Shown: positions 1 through 7,406 of the stretch, piece by piece
Layout of the letters: every line of letters starts with the position of its first letter
Position numbering within the stretch: the stretch's first letter is position 1
Program-made: the position numbers and the translations under genes
Notes under the pieces: generated by a model
What the model saw: only the letters and a program-made list of their open reading frames with translations
Database searches by the model: none
Told to the model about the DNA's origin: nothing
Assembly (NCBI GenBank): GCA_036339975.1
Contig: JAYYZV010000134.1
Location: 1 to 11,200 of the forward strand
Length of the DNA stretch: 11,200 nucleotides
Reading direction: 5' to 3'
From: UBA830 sp036339975
GTDB lineage: Bacteria > Pseudomonadota > Alphaproteobacteria > MPNO01 > UBA830

Positions 1-1073
1 TCGTTAACGCGCGGCATTACGGCCGACGCCATCAGTTCCATGGACCGCCTGTCTGCGGGCGGGTCCATCCAGTCATGCCCGGTGTACAACAAAGTACCGA
101 AATCTCCGATCTCCTCACGAAAGGCTAAAATCTGATCGACGACAGAATCCACATCGCCTGCAATCACCTGTGTATCCAGCGACTGTTCCAAAGTTACTTC
201 TTCATCCGGTTGGTCCGGCCGCACCCGAAATAGTTCAGGTCGGCCATTCCCGACCAGCTTGGTCATGATATTGCGAAAATAAAACCCGTATGGGCCTTCG
301 GGCGATTTGGCATATTTCAGGGCTTTGCCATGATCGTCGGCAACGAATATCGATTTTGCCACACGCCAGCCTGATCCGTTTTCCGGCCGCCCCGCCTGCT
401 CCAGGCCCTCCAAATACTTAGGCAGGTGCGTCGCGACCCAATGCGCCTGAACATAATTTGACGTTATTGGGTCCCAGCCGCGGGCGGCAGCGGCGGTAAT
501 ACCCCGCGAATAAGGGGTGATCGATGTGACGACAATCGGTGGATGGGGCTTTTGCAAAGGCGTTGAGATTATTCCCTGTCCTATTGCCTCATTCAGCGTG
601 CGTTCCGTGGTCGTCTGCCAGTAGTCGTTTTTCAGCTTATATGGCGGCTCATTGGCCCAGATTTGCAGGATCATTTCGATTGATTGCAACATTTTGTCGC
701 TGCGATCGATATCCATGTTCTCGAAGACCTCGGCGTCCGATAGCAACCCTCCCGGACCTATCCCGAATATGAATCGGCCGTCAGTCATATGATCGATCAT
801 CGCCACATGACCTGCGACCATTGCCGGGTGGTATGACGGCAATGTCACCGCGGCACTACCAAATGTAATTTTCTTCGCGTCATGACAGAGGGATGCGATA
901 AACATCAGGTTTGACGTGATCGGCTCGGCGCGGTCTGTGATGTGTTCGCCTAAAAAGGCTTCAATATAACCAAGTTTGTCCGCCAACAGGATTGCTTCGC
1001 GATCCTCTTTCAAAACCCGGCGATAGTCTTTTAATGGCGGGTGTACCGGCTGGGTGAAAAAGCCTAGACGCAT
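1..1073 (-). CDS. LLM-class flavin-dependent monooxygenase, LimB-like (3' end cut by the window edge)
   Basis: Reading from the ATG at 1073, 357 codons stay open to the left edge, so the C-terminus is missing. The protein begins MRLGFFTQPVHPP and continues with EAFLGEH, then GRFIFGIGPGGLLSDAEVF near residues 105-120, then PHPPIVVTSITPYS and AARGWDPITSNY. These match the bacterial-luciferase-like TIM-barrel fold, closest in my recollection to limonene 1,2-monooxygenase-type (LimB) proteins. Such enzymes use FMNH2 from a separate reductase and O2 to hydroxylate, epoxidise or cleave small organic substrates in the cytoplasm. The last visible residues (ELMASAVMPRVN) resemble the usual near-terminal block of this family, so little is probably missing. 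It is divergent from the DoxX gene across 64 bases. Family assignment is strong; the substrate is unknown and need not be limonene. Confidence 0.9.
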   Translation of the reverse strand, partial: MRLGFFTQPVHPPLKDYRRVLKEDREAILLADKLGYIEAFLGEHITDRAEPITSNLMFIASLCHDAKKITFGSAAVTLPSYHPAMVAGHVAMIDHMTDGRFIFGIGPGGLLSDAEVFENMDIDRSDKMLQSIEMILQIWANEPPYKLKNDYWQTTTERTLNEAIGQGIISTPLQKPHPPIVVTSITPYSRGITAAAARGWDPITSNYVQAHWVATHLPKYLEGLEQAGRPENGSGWRVAKSIFVADDHGKALKYAKSPEGPYGFYFRNIMTKLVGNGRPELFRVRPDQPDEEVTLEQSLDTQVIAGDVDSVVDQILAFREEIGDFGTLLYTGHDWMDPPADRRSMELMASAVMPRVN

Positions 1074-1079
1074 GTCGGG

Positions 1080-1085
1080 ACTATA
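1080..1085 (-). promoter_or_regulatory. Possible -10 element for a leaderless flavin monooxygenase transcript
   Basis: On the minus strand TATAGT lies six bases before the ATG at 1073, and no Shine-Dalgarno sequence is visible between them. Initiation at or next to the ATG would give a leaderless message. No good -35 hexamer sits 17 bases upstream (TATCGT is there), so this is only a weak candidate. Confidence 0.2.
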
Positions 1086-1137
1086 GCAGTGGCGAACGTT
1101 CCACGATAGAAACGACGGATAGTCGAGGCGCTCAAAA

Positions 1138-1500
1138 ATGTATGAAAATCACACGACGCTGCAGGTCATTGGGCAAATCGTCATTGCTGTCTATTTCATC
1201 TGTATGGGCGTCAAGAACATCCGTTTGTGGGACATGAACATTCAACGCATCGCGGTCCAAAATCTGCCCGCCGCTCCATGTTTGCTGTTCGGATTCGCAA
1301 TCCAGTTTATTGGTGCTTTTCTGCTCTTATTTGATTGGCATGCCAAATACGGCGCGATATTGCTTATCGCATTCACAATCCTGGCAAGTACGCTTCATCA
1401 CCGGTTCTGGGAAATGGAGGACCCGATGATTCGCACTTATCATTTCCTGCTTATCACCAACAATATGGCGATTATCGCCGGATTGCTGCTTCTGATCTGA
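1138..1500 (+). CDS. DoxX-family small integral membrane protein
   Basis: This 120-residue protein has four hydrophobic segments at about residues 8-25, 44-66, 70-87 and 100-120, so it should sit in the inner membrane. The block HHRFWEMEDPMIRTYHFL followed by NNMAIIAGLLLL matches the C-terminal signature of bacterial DoxX-like proteins. The length is ordinary for the family. Biochemical roles are poorly defined; relatives are linked to quinone/thiosulfate oxidation subunits or redox stress, and none can be assigned here. The ATG at 1138 is supported by GAGG at 1125-1128 with a 9-base spacer. The gene diverges from the flavin monooxygenase. Its stop is two bases from the stop of the converging CocE-type gene, leaving no room for a terminator. 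Confidence 0.8.
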   Translation: MYENHTTLQVIGQIVIAVYFICMGVKNIRLWDMNIQRIAVQNLPAAPCLLFGFAIQFIGAFLLLFDWHAKYGAILLIAFTILASTLHHRFWEMEDPMIRTYHFLLITNNMAIIAGLLLLI

Positions 1501-1502
1501 CG

Positions 1503-3179
1503 CTATTTCGCCGGCACAACGGGCAGCTTGAGGCAAGACGCGTTTTTCGCATTGTGCCAGAACGTGTCAGACCCGACCTTGTAGTAAAGATACTGATGGG
1601 TAAACAGCGAATCCGTCAGCGGTGAATCTCCATTCAGGATTTCGAGCCGAACACGGTGGCCTTTCTTAAAGCGGTGGGCGCACGGCATCACCTCAATCTC
1701 GTAGGTATAAATCTCCCCGGGTTCGATGGGCTGGGGGTTCGAATGGGTGTAAATAGGCCGTAATTTGGTGCTGTTCTTATTATCCTTTTCCCGGTGGGAA
1801 GCGCGCAGCCACCCTTTGGAAACAACCGCGGATGCCGGTTGGAGACCTGCCTCCCGTTCCTTTTTCGATTGCGGGTGCTGGTCGGACAATTTGACGATGA
1901 AATCCGTATCGGTGTTGGTCGACGATGCCTGTAGTTCCAGGATGATCGGCCCGGCTATCTCCATGTCTTTCTTCAACGGCTCGGTTGTAAACGTCACACA
2001 GTTCCGGACGGGATCGGGGCCCTGAGGGCCAAACCCGACCGTCCCCAATTTCCATCCGCCCTGGGGGTATTCCCACGTTGTGGAACCCCCGTTTGCCCTC
2101 GGTTTCGTCGTGCTTAGAGAACCATCATTCAAAGAGGACAGGCTGTTGGATTTTTTACCGTTCAAATAGAAGGAAGTGTATTTGGCATTTTTCGGCGGCC
2201 AGACAGGATCTTCCCTCCATTCGTTCCGACCGCCCACATGTAATCGAACTTTCGGTCGCTTTTTCCAACCGTTATTTTTCTTTCCCTTCAAGTGATAGTC
2301 GTAGAACGGAAGCAATTCCTGTTCGTGGTACCAGATGTGATCAAACTGGTCATGCGCCTCGAAAACATCCTTGGCGCCGGTGACAACAAGGTTTTTCTCG
2401 GATTTCACCTTTTCGTATCCAAGAATATTGCCACGCAGGTGAAGTCCCATCTTCCCCCAGTGGCCAATAGACAAAACCGGTACCTTGATCTCTTCAAGCC
2501 GTTCCCAGGCGCACCGTTCGCGCCACCAGTCGTCGTATGTTTGGTGCTTCGCCATTTCTCCAGCGAGGTCGAAGGGCATGTATTGCCCGCCCGGCCCATT
2601 CGCCGCGCGGTGCAGATTGTTGACCCGCACCATCTGATACCACCAGGGCATGAAGTCGCAATAAATGCCGCCGTGATAGGCCGTCCCGCGATACATATCG
2701 ACGGAGCCATCATACGGAGCGATGCATTGCAGGCTGGGCGGATTAACGATGCCCATGAACCATTGCGACCAAGCATAATAGGATTGGCCCAGTCCACCGA
2801 CCTTACCGGTACACCATTCCTGCCGCGCGACCCATTCAATGCATTCGTAGTAATCCTGCTGTTCTTCCTTATCCAGCAGGTTGTAATCACCGCCGGACTG
2901 ACCGGACCCACGCACATCCATGTGGACATACACATACCCCTGGTCCCGCACGTACCATTCCACTGGCCCGACCTCCCGCCAAAGGAAAAGGGTGGAATGC
3001 GGCAGATCGTCGGTTTCGTACTGGTAGGGGGAAGCGGCGAAGAGCGCCGGGAACTCTCCGGGTCCATCGGGTCGATAAATCCTAAGTGCGATACGTACGC
3101 CATCCCGCATCGTCACGTAGACCGGCGATTCGACCTTCATGCCATACCGCTTTTTCTTCGCGGCCGCTTTCTTCGCCAT
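1503..3179 (-). CDS. CocE/NonD-family (S15-like) alpha/beta hydrolase with atypical catalytic positions
   Basis: This 558-residue hydrolase has the CocE/X-Pro dipeptidyl-peptidase layout. There is an N-terminal alpha/beta domain with VTMRDGVRIALRIYRP (22-37), a probable oxyanion Tyr52 in SPYQYE and DVRGSGQSGG (88-97). The nucleophile motif is GQSYYAW with Ser133. A C-terminal jelly-roll domain follows from about residue 310, with the acyl-ester/amide-hydrolase style VEVMPCAHRFKKGHRVRLEI ending. No signal peptide is seen; the N-terminus is lysine-rich (MAKKAAAKKKRY). The ATG at 3179 is chosen because GGAG lies 8 bases upstream (3188-3191) and conserved sequence begins just after it; a longer reading frame to 3344 would overlap the FAH gene. 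The usual catalytic Asp motif (WYD) reads WGK (241-243), and the usual GPWxH His motif reads GAKDV (268-272). It is the last gene of the operon, 14 bases after the FAH stop. Family is firm; activity and substrate are uncertain. Confidence 0.88.
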   Translation of the reverse strand: MAKKAAAKKKRYGMKVESPVYVTMRDGVRIALRIYRPDGPGEFPALFAASPYQYETDDLPHSTLFLWREVGPVEWYVRDQGYVYVHMDVRGSGQSGGDYNLLDKEEQQDYYECIEWVARQEWCTGKVGGLGQSYYAWSQWFMGIVNPPSLQCIAPYDGSVDMYRGTAYHGGIYCDFMPWWYQMVRVNNLHRAANGPGGQYMPFDLAGEMAKHQTYDDWWRERCAWERLEEIKVPVLSIGHWGKMGLHLRGNILGYEKVKSEKNLVVTGAKDVFEAHDQFDHIWYHEQELLPFYDYHLKGKKNNGWKKRPKVRLHVGGRNEWREDPVWPPKNAKYTSFYLNGKKSNSLSSLNDGSLSTTKPRANGGSTTWEYPQGGWKLGTVGFGPQGPDPVRNCVTFTTEPLKKDMEIAGPIILELQASSTNTDTDFIVKLSDQHPQSKKEREAGLQPASAVVSKGWLRASHREKDNKNSTKLRPIYTHSNPQPIEPGEIYTYEIEVMPCAHRFKKGHRVRLEILNGDSPLTDSLFTHQYLYYKVGSDTFWHNAKNASCLKLPVVPAK

Positions 3180-3193
3180 TTTCCCGTCTCCAA

Positions 3194-4129
3194 TCAGCTT
3201 AGTGTGTTTGATAGCGTTCCAACGCCTTCGAGTTCGACTTCGATGCTGTCGCCCGAATGCATAAACACGTGTGGATCGCGACCGATACCCACGCCGGATG
3301 GCGAGCCCGTGGTCACGATGTCCCCAGGATGGAAGCGGTACCATTGCGAGTAGTAGGAAATGATCTCCGGCAACTTGAAGATCAGATCGTCCGTTTTGGT
3401 GTCCTGCATCACCTCTCCATTCAGTCTGGTCTGAAGATGCAAATCATGCGGGTCGGTTATTTCATCTTTCGTTACGATCACGGGGCCGCAAGGCGTGAAG
3501 CCCGGCAAGTTTTTCCCCATGATGTTTCGTTCCCACCCGTGAATAGGACCAAAGGGCGGCTCCCCTTTCTTGATATCGGGTATCCAGTCTCTCGCAGAGA
3601 CATCATTAGCAATCGTGTACCCCGCAACGTAGTCCATTGCTTCTGCCTCACTCACCCGATGGCACTCACGGCCAAACACGAAGCAGAATTCCCCTTCATA
3701 ATCGATCATGTCGGGACACTGGGTCGGAACAGATATTGCTTTACCTGACCCAAGAAGCGAATCCCGTGTTTTTATAAATCCTGCCGGATGCGGTGGAGGG
3801 GGCGTATTGCTCATCTCCGCCAAGTGCCGTCCATAGTTCATCCCAACCGAAAAAATCAGCCAGGGATCGGGAATTGGCGGGGCCAGTGACGTTTGATCGA
3901 ACGAAGTGACCGCGCCATCACATTCGTCTATCGAACTTTCGGCTGCATCGGCGGTGCATCGAATGCGATCGAGCCCCTCATCTCCGTGCTCCAAAATCTC
4001 CCTAACACTATTTGGTCTCCACCCGTCCGTAAGGACAGTCACAGGTGCCTGGGCCAGGTTAAGAACCTGACCGTCACCCAAAATAATACCGGGCTCACCG
4101 CTACCCTGATCGATCGTCAATAGTTTCAC
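3194..4129 (-). CDS. Fumarylacetoacetate hydrolase (FAH) family protein
   Basis: This 311-residue protein belongs to the FAH/2-keto-4-pentenoate hydratase superfamily: cytoplasmic, divalent-metal enzymes that cleave C-C bonds of, hydrate or decarboxylate beta-diketo or acylpyruvate-type acids. Visible marks are SVGMNYGRH (94-102), the metal-ligand pair Glu145 and Glu147 in DYEGEFCFVFG, NDVSARD (175-181) with Asp176 as third ligand, FTPCGPVIVT (211-220) and GDIVTTGSPSGVG (269-281). A GTG start at 4129 is chosen because GGGGAGA at 4134-4140 is an excellent Shine-Dalgarno sequence placed right before it and the typical N-terminus (MKLLTIDQGSGEPGIILGDG) starts there. The longer in-frame extension to 4297 overlaps tctC and looks non-coding. 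It follows tctC by 76 bases and precedes the CocE-type gene by 14, so they are co-transcribed. Exact reaction is not determinable. Confidence 0.92.
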   Translation of the reverse strand: MKLLTIDQGSGEPGIILGDGQVLNLAQAPVTVLTDGWRPNSVREILEHGDEGLDRIRCTADAAESSIDECDGAVTSFDQTSLAPPIPDPWLIFSVGMNYGRHLAEMSNTPPPPHPAGFIKTRDSLLGSGKAISVPTQCPDMIDYEGEFCFVFGRECHRVSEAEAMDYVAGYTIANDVSARDWIPDIKKGEPPFGPIHGWERNIMGKNLPGFTPCGPVIVTKDEITDPHDLHLQTRLNGEVMQDTKTDDLIFKLPEIISYYSQWYRFHPGDIVTTGSPSGVGIGRDPHVFMHSGDSIEVELEGVGTLSNTLS

Positions 4130-4161
4130 GGAATCTCCCCCGCTCAGATGTTTATTGTTAG

Positions 4162-4191
4162 CGGGCGGAGATAACTTCGGGTCACCGCCCG
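4162..4191. repeat. GC-rich inverted repeat between tctC-like gene and FAH gene
   Basis: CGGGCGG at 4162-4168 pairs perfectly with CCGCCCG at 4185-4191 across a 16-base loop. In the operon transcript this makes a 7-bp GC hairpin in the 76-base gap between the two genes. There is no run of U after either arm, so it is not a classical intrinsic terminator. A role in mRNA processing or stability, which could set different expression for binding protein and enzymes, is inference. Confidence 0.4.
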
Positions 4192-4205
4192 GGAAGGCAA
4201 CAGCG

Positions 4206-5285
4206 CTACTTTTTCTTTTTCCGCGGATTTTTCGGGGTATTCGCGATTTTCCAGGTCTTGTCGACCAGATCGCGCGATGTCTTGAAATACCCGGCAAAAA
4301 GCGCCTCGACTTTGGCTCCCGTCATCGGCTGGAACTGCACTCCGATCCGTTTCTTTGCGCTCTCGATCAGTGCGGGATCTTTCATCGTCTCATCGAAGGC
4401 TATCCGCAACGCGGCGACCCGATCTTTTGGCGTCCCAGGCGGTGCCGCCAGAGGCCGCGTCACCGAAAACGGTTCAAACAGCAAACGTGCCATCGCTCGG
4501 TGTTCATCACTTTTCAACTCTTTGTATACTTGGGTGGCATGTTCCCCGAAGAACTCAACTTTCTTGTCGAGGCCGATCTGCATGAAGAGATTTAGGTTTC
4601 CGCTTTTCACGTCAGAACGGAACGGTCCACGGACAGACGATTCAAACAGGCCGCACGACCCGTGGATTTCGCCCCGTTTCATGGCCAGTGTTGTCGCTTT
4701 GGTACCCCTATAACCATGGATAACCTTAACCTTGGCCCCAAAAACATTTTTCAGGAACGTAGGATACTGGCTCATTGGAGAGGCGGGTGACGAAGACCCA
4801 AAAATGACCGGCCGCTTCGCCTTTATCAGGTCATGCAGGCTTTTGATTCCCTGACCTGCGCCCTTCCACACACCGCACGACATAATATCTGTATGGATAT
4901 TTCCAATAAATTCAAATCGCGCCGTATCGAACTTCGCCTTTCGTTTCCCATAAAGTGGCACGAGGTAAATCGACGAAGACATCATGCCAAGATGAAGCCC
5001 ATCTTTAGGCGAAGCATTATAAAGCTTATTCGCAAGCTTCATGCTGCCGCCACCGGGAACATTCTGCACGATAACAGAAGGATTTCCGGGAATATGCTTA
5101 CCGAAGTGCTGCGCGAATATGCGGGCAGTTGTGTCAAAGCCGCCGCCGGCCCCAAAACCAACCTGAATGCTCAGTTGTTTTCCCTTATAAAAATTCGTAA
5201 CAGCGTCGGCGCTGACATTCAGCGGAAAGAAGCCAAGAGCCATGGTGGCGGCCGCGGCTAGTTTTTTTCTTGCATCGCTTTTCAT
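4206..5285 (-). CDS. TctC/Bug-family periplasmic solute-binding protein (orphan)
   Basis: This 359-residue protein has an N-terminal signal peptide (MKSDARKKLAAAATMALGFF..., cleavage plausible after VSA at residue 26). TctC/Bug family motifs follow: VGFGAGGGFDTTAR (42-55), which corresponds to the ligand-contacting first loop, and VQNVPGGGSMKLANKLY (73-89). A second domain carries KVIHGYRGTKATTLAMKRGEIHGS (186-209). Such proteins bind carboxylic or similar acids in the periplasm and normally feed a TctA/TctB permease. None is present here; the only permease in the operon is a TRAP type. The ATG at 5285 is chosen because the signal peptide begins there and AAGGGA lies just upstream; the in-frame extension to 5456 is a relic of another gene. 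The C-terminus is unusually basic (KNPRKKKK). The substrate is unknown. Family assignment is strong. Confidence 0.9.
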   Translation of the reverse strand: MKSDARKKLAAAATMALGFFPLNVSADAVTNFYKGKQLSIQVGFGAGGGFDTTARIFAQHFGKHIPGNPSVIVQNVPGGGSMKLANKLYNASPKDGLHLGMMSSSIYLVPLYGKRKAKFDTARFEFIGNIHTDIMSCGVWKGAGQGIKSLHDLIKAKRPVIFGSSSPASPMSQYPTFLKNVFGAKVKVIHGYRGTKATTLAMKRGEIHGSCGLFESSVRGPFRSDVKSGNLNLFMQIGLDKKVEFFGEHATQVYKELKSDEHRAMARLLFEPFSVTRPLAAPPGTPKDRVAALRIAFDETMKDPALIESAKKRIGVQFQPMTGAKVEALFAGYFKTSRDLVDKTWKIANTPKNPRKKKK

Positions 5286-5436
5286 ATCTTTTTCCCTTCG
5301 GTTTCTTCTTTCGCCGGCAAAGCCGTAGCCAGTTCCGGCGGGACATTTCAGCATTAAGAGGACAAACATCGTCGCGATAAACGGCACACCCCCGGAGAGG
5401 GCGCCCTCAATGGAGAACCGCTCAGACACGTTGATT
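5282..5436 (-). pseudogene. Decayed 3' end of a second TRAP large-permease (DctM) gene
   Basis: The stretch after the stop of the intact permease gene encodes INVSERFSIEGALSGGVPF (5435 downward). This aligns without gaps to NLQDDRIGIEDVFWGAVPF, residues 597-615 of the intact permease. IATMFVLLML follows. The frame then shifts near 5332-5352, after which NVPPELATALP resumes, matching IALPELATALL of the intact protein. Losing two bases at the shift would restore an alignment of exactly equal length; one extra A would also explain it. The shifted frame ends in KEETEGKKI and a TGA (5284-5282) that overlaps the downstream ATG as ATGA, typical of coupled operon genes. The remaining DctM gene is absent upstream, where the intact dctQM gene sits instead. 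Origin by homologous replacement is inference. Confidence 0.72.
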
Positions 5437-7350
5437 TCATAGCAATGCCGTTGCAAGTTCGGGCAACGCGATTACGAGCAGTAAGACAATCAGCATTGTA
5501 ATAGCGAAGGGCACAGCCCCCCAAAAAACATCCTCAATACCGATGCGATCATCTTGGAGATTGTTATGGATAACAAAACAAGCCAAACCGAGAGGTGGTG
5601 TAAGCAAACCAATTTCTACGGCAATTATCGTAACAATCCCGAACCAGATTAAATCTATTTCGAAAGGTGCGAGGGCAGGGATCGCAAGCGGTACAGTAAT
5701 TAACATTATTGAACCAGCATCCAGGATCGTACCCATCAATATGATGGCGATGACATAAATAGTTATCAGACCCGCCACCCCAAGACCCGAGGCCATAACC
5801 CAATCTTCCATCAAGCCGGGAATACCCGTAAGTGCAATCATTCGAGAATAAATATGAGCAGAAAGAAGAAGGAAACAGATAGAAGCGGTAACATGACCAG
5901 TATCTCTAAGGGCCTCCCAAAGAGCAGCTCTTGAAAGTTTTCCTTTCAAAAAAGTAAGTATCAGAGCACCAAAGGCGCCAACCCCACCGGCCTCCGTAGC
6001 GGTAAATAGACCTCCGTAAATACCCCCTAGAACCAAGATTATAAGTAGAACGATAGGTAAACTCTTTTGAGCTGCCTCGAGAGGCGGCATTAGTCTTGGG
6101 CGGTCGGTTTTAAGAGCCTCGGGTGAGCCTACTTTATCGGGAAACCTGCGAGCCATTATCCAAATCAGGATACAGTAGGCTCCCGCCAAAACGATACCGG
6201 GGACTATGCCCGCCATGAAAAGATCGCCGATCGACTGCTCAGCGATAATTCCGAATATGATCAATAGAAGACTTGGTGGAATGAGCATTCCTAGCACGGA
6301 ACTTCCGGCAACTACTCCGACTGAAAAGCGAGGCTTATAACCGAGCCTCAACATTTCCGGAACGGCCACACGGGTGAATACTGAAGCGGAAGCAATACTA
6401 GTACCAGTTACTGCCGCAAATACCGCGTTTGCACCAACCGTGGCCGTACCAAGCCCACCTCTTAGTTTTCGAAAAAGATTATTGGCAACGTCGTAGGTAT
6501 CTCTACCTATACCGGAAATACTGACGAGAAGTCCCATAAGCACAAATAACGGAATAACGCCAAATTCGTATTGCTGCATGCTTTCACCGGCAGAAAGCGC
6601 GAGCAAACGCCCACCAATATCTATATCCCTAATCGCCCACACACAAACAAACGAGATCAGAGCCAGCGCTACACCTACGTGAACTCCCACGTAAACAAAA
6701 AACAAAACAAAGAATATTGATATGACGCCGATGCCGGCAGAACTGATTTCGGAATAAGTAGCCAATAACCAAATTGCAATACAGGCGGCGCCGAAGGTAA
6801 TCGAAATGAAAAAAATTCGCTGAAATTTAAACTCATTTTCTGATTTCAATCTTGCGATCAGACGCACACCATCCAGGAACGCCCGCCAAAATTGTATTGC
6901 GCAGAAAATGGCGCCGACAAGAACAAGGAGTTTGAATGGCCACGTAGGAAGGGCAAAATCCCCCTCCAGGCCATCATAAGTGTTTCTCTCCCAAACCTTG
7001 AAAAATACGGGAAGCGTGTACCAAAACACGATGATCATTAAGAACACGCCAAGACAATCGTATACTGCCTTGAGGGGCAACCCGACTGATGGATTTTTTC
7101 TGAGCAAGCGCGCGAGAAGTACATCGGATCTTGTTAAACGGTCTGCACGTATCGCAGACGGCAATTGCATAAAAACAATGACCAGCATCGACATTTCAAT
7201 TAGTAGCGGGATGCCCTTAATCGGGGCATTAAATGCCGCCCTGCAGACAACATCAGTCGTTAGCAGGAGCATCATTATGAAAATCCAGCCACTACCAGCC
7301 GCGTTAAATGCGGCCACAAGCTTATCAAATGCGCGAACTACGACGGTCAT
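5437..7350 (-). CDS. Fused TRAP transporter permease, small (DctQ) plus large (DctM) subunit
   Basis: This 637-residue membrane protein joins two TRAP subunits normally encoded apart. Residues 1 to about 165 form the four-helix DctQ domain (IEMSMLVIVFMQLPSAIRADRL at 51-72; YDGLEGDFALPTWPFK at 125-140). A linker helix lies around 178-198. Residues from about 205 to the end form DctM, with IPLFVLMGLLVSISGIG (266-282), VFAAVTGTSIASASVFTRVA (310-329), GMLIPPSLLLIIFGI (354-368) and GLLTPPLGL near the C-terminus. Together they drive sodium- or proton-coupled uptake of a solute handed over by a periplasmic DctP protein. It lies 56 bases after the dctP-like gene. No strong Shine-Dalgarno sequence precedes the ATG at 7350, suggesting coupling or a weak start. 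Codon use and base content are more A/T-rich than in the FAH and CocE genes. Fused DctQM proteins are a known arrangement. Confidence 0.95.
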   Translation of the reverse strand: MTVVVRAFDKLVAAFNAAGSGWIFIMMLLLTTDVVCRAAFNAPIKGIPLLIEMSMLVIVFMQLPSAIRADRLTRSDVLLARLLRKNPSVGLPLKAVYDCLGVFLMIIVFWYTLPVFFKVWERNTYDGLEGDFALPTWPFKLLVLVGAIFCAIQFWRAFLDGVRLIARLKSENEFKFQRIFFISITFGAACIAIWLLATYSEISSAGIGVISIFFVLFFVYVGVHVGVALALISFVCVWAIRDIDIGGRLLALSAGESMQQYEFGVIPLFVLMGLLVSISGIGRDTYDVANNLFRKLRGGLGTATVGANAVFAAVTGTSIASASVFTRVAVPEMLRLGYKPRFSVGVVAGSSVLGMLIPPSLLLIIFGIIAEQSIGDLFMAGIVPGIVLAGAYCILIWIMARRFPDKVGSPEALKTDRPRLMPPLEAAQKSLPIVLLIILVLGGIYGGLFTATEAGGVGAFGALILTFLKGKLSRAALWEALRDTGHVTASICFLLLSAHIYSRMIALTGIPGLMEDWVMASGLGVAGLITIYVIAIILMGTILDAGSIMLITVPLAIPALAPFEIDLIWFGIVTIIAVEIGLLTPPLGLACFVIHNNLQDDRIGIEDVFWGAVPFAITMLIVLLLVIALPELATALL

Positions 7351-7406
7351 GAAGGCCCAGACTGCCGGCTACAAGAGATTATAAATCAGAAGCTTAAAGG
7401 ATGGTT

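Noticed and set aside
2405..3103. A 232-codon minus-strand frame inside the CocE-type gene.
   Set aside because: It is in a different frame of a gene with strong family motifs and has the odd composition (many Cys, Arg and Ser) of a shadow frame.
3180..3344. N-terminal extension of the CocE-type protein.
   Set aside because: It would overlap the end of the FAH gene by about 150 bases, is Arg/Ser-rich shadow sequence, and a good ribosome binding site precedes the ATG at 3179.
2292..3353. A 353-codon open frame on the plus strand.
   Set aside because: It lies entirely antisense to the CocE-type gene and the end of the FAH gene, has no recognisable domain, and is explained by the high-GC codon pattern of the real genes.
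3257..3748. A 163-codon plus-strand frame.
   Set aside because: Antisense to well-conserved FAH motifs; no ribosome binding site or domain recognised.
4130..4297. N-terminal extension of the FAH-family protein.
   Set aside because: It overlaps the C-terminus of the TctC-type gene, and the GTG at 4129 has a near-perfect Shine-Dalgarno sequence and the correct family N-terminus.
5286..5456. N-terminal extension of the TctC-type protein, possibly a membrane anchor.
   Set aside because: The signal peptide begins at 5285. The extension matches the tail of a TRAP large permease up to a frameshift, so it is treated as a relic and not as part of the binding protein.
6980..7384. A 134-codon plus-strand frame opposite the start of the dctQM gene.
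   Set aside because: Antisense to the DctQ domain, with Ser/Thr-rich composition expected from the complement of a membrane-protein gene.
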